Shown: positions 14,903-15,973 of the stretch, one piece after another | Layout: the number at the start of each line of letters is the position of its first letter | Numbering within the stretch: the stretch's first letter is position 1 | Source of the DNA: an uncultured Porphyromonadaceae bacterium | Lineage (GTDB): Bacteria; Bacteroidota; Bacteroidia; Bacteroidales; Muribaculaceae | Assembly: GCA_900552325.1 (NCBI GenBank) | Contig: URZG01000022.1 | Span: forward strand, 1-15,973 | Direction: 5' to 3' | Length of the DNA: 15,973 bases | Program-made: the position numbers and the translations under genes | The notes under the pieces: generated by a model | The model's database searches: none | The model's input: only the letters and a program-made list of their open reading frames with translations | Told to the model about the DNA's origin: nothing

Positions 14903-15973
14903 TACTCTTAGAAGAATATATGCCGCGGCCGCAGCGGTCGTTCTGGCGGTGCTGGCCACGGCCCAGGTGAAGCCCGGAATAGAAGTGCTGGCGGGCAGGG
15001 AGTTCTCCCCGCTGAAAGGGAAAAGGGTGGGGCTGCTCACCAATCCTACCGGAGTGGACTCGCGTCTGAAATCCACGATAGATATACTCCATGAGGCTCC
15101 GGATGTGGAGTTGGTGGCGCTTTTTGCCCCCGAGCACGGAGTGCGTGGCGATGTGGCTGCCGGGGAGCGCGTGGCGACCTCCACCGACCCGGCGACCGGG
15201 ATAAAGGTCTACTCCCTTTACGGCGCCACAAAAACTCCCACTCCGGAGATGCTCGCCGGCATCGACGTGCTGGTCTACGACATTCAGGACAACGGCTGCC
15301 GTTCCTACACCTTCATCTCCTCGATGGGGCTGGCGATGGAGGCCTGTGCCAGGGACGGCAAGGAATTCATGGTGCTCGACCGTCCCGATCCCCTTACCGG
15401 AAACAAGGTGGAGGGCGCGCCGACGGCGCCCGACAACAGCAGTTTTGTGGCTAAATATCCCATACCCTATATCTATGGTCTTACCGCCGGCGAACTGGCG
15501 CGGATGATTGCCGGCGAAGGGTGGCTGAAATCACGGAATCAGTTGAAACTCACTGTCGTGCCGATGGAAGGCTGGGAGCGTGATATGCTCTGGGAAGATA
15601 CCGGTCTGCCCTGGGTGCCCACCTCGCCGCAGCTCCCTTCGGCCGAAACGGCTCTCTATTATCCCGCTACCGGAATTGCAGGGGAGCTGGACTATATATC
15701 CATCGGTGTGGGGTACACGCTGCCGTTCCGCACTTTCGCCGCAACCTGGATAAACGGGCGCAAGTTTGCCGACGAGCTGAATTCCAGGAATATACCCGGC
15801 GTACTTTTCCGTCCGATAAGCTACAAGCCCTATTTCGGATTCGAGGCGGGGAAACAGCTGCAGGGGGTAGAGGTGTATATTACCGACTTCGAGGCCGCGC
15901 CGCTCACTCTGATACAGTTTCATGCTATGGACGCGTTGGCGAAACTTTACCCGGCCCACAAGGCATCGGCAGC
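14895..15973 (+). CDS. namZ: NamZ-type exo-beta-N-acetylmuramidase (DUF1343), 3' end outside window
   Basis: The first 359 codons of an exported DUF1343 protein, the family founded on B. subtilis NamZ, which releases MurNAc from the non-reducing end of peptidoglycan fragments. The signal peptide is MNNTLRRIYAAAAAVVLAVLATA. Family landmarks are GKRVGLLTNPTGVDS (42-56), LFAPEHGVRGD with Glu80-His81 (the expected catalytic glutamate), YDIQDNGCRSYTF (family usually QD.G.R.YTY), LDRPDPLTG, VPTSPQLPS and YYPATGIAGE. The last of these belongs to the usual 'P....TALYYP..G..E' stretch. The ATG at 14895 overlaps the AmpG-like stop by 8 bases. The frame is open to the window edge; about 40 more residues are expected. 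A permease next to a muramidase is the arrangement of peptidoglycan-salvage clusters. Confidence 0.9.
   Translation, partial: MNNTLRRIYAAAAAVVLAVLATAQVKPGIEVLAGREFSPLKGKRVGLLTNPTGVDSRLKSTIDILHEAPDVELVALFAPEHGVRGDVAAGERVATSTDPATGIKVYSLYGATKTPTPEMLAGIDVLVYDIQDNGCRSYTFISSMGLAMEACARDGKEFMVLDRPDPLTGNKVEGAPTAPDNSSFVAKYPIPYIYGLTAGELARMIAGEGWLKSRNQLKLTVVPMEGWERDMLWEDTGLPWVPTSPQLPSAETALYYPATGIAGELDYISIGVGYTLPFRTFAATWINGRKFADELNSRNIPGVLFRPISYKPYFGFEAGKQLQGVEVYITDFEAAPLTLIQFHAMDALAKLYPAHKASA

Overview
The window reads as chromosomal DNA of a gut-type Bacteroidales, possibly Muribaculaceae-like (the family is inference). The reasons are a surface lipoprotein with BACON-type repeats, a DUF4922 protein, a GT2 family typical of Bacteroides relatives, near absence of Shine-Dalgarno sites, and promoter boxes matching the Bacteroidetes consensus (TTTG, about 20 bp, TAnnTTTG). 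Most of it is GC-rich and densely coding. The main exception is an AT-richer 760-base gap at 1565-2323.

Region 1 (1-1600, minus strand) is a housekeeping operon: an FtsB/DivIC-like division protein, a small four-helix membrane protein, dapB (lysine/diaminopimelate synthesis) and the first codons of a gene that is probably lepB. The last three are joined by ATGA stop/start overlaps. A near-consensus promoter sits directly on the first ATG, and a tandem array of 7-base repeats abuts it upstream.

Region 2 (1600-2323) has no convincing gene. It holds the heptamer array, a 220-bp AT-rich segment bounded by perfect 18-bp inverted repeats (MITE or IS-remnant-like), and a block of nested, partly competing inverted repeats just before the next gene.

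Region 3 (2324-4357, plus) is one large BACON-type surface lipoprotein ending at a strong hairpin terminator. Convergent to it, region 4 (4431-5918, minus) carries folB, an HD-domain phosphohydrolase and a Nudix hydrolase as a tight operon.

Region 5 (5919-6240) is intergenic. On the plus strand it has three hairpins in a row, the last one a good intrinsic terminator, with no gene upstream to need it: a candidate small RNA or attenuated leader.

Region 6 (6241 to the end, plus) is a six-gene run, probably one operon, centred on peptidoglycan: a membrane GT2, an exported amidase/golvesin-domain protein, a second GT2, a DUF4922-SpoIID fusion, an AmpG-like permease and NamZ (DUF1343 exo-N-acetylmuramidase, cut by the window edge). 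The last four genes overlap by 4, 8 and 8 bases. A coherent reading is stepwise wall-fragment processing: the amidase strips stem peptides, a SpoIID-type lytic enzyme cuts denuded glycan, NamZ trims MurNAc, and AmpG imports fragments. The unexpected element is that the SpoIID domain has no export signal and is fused to a GalT/HIT-like nucleotidyltransferase domain, which suggests cytoplasmic action. This is the most interesting part of the window.
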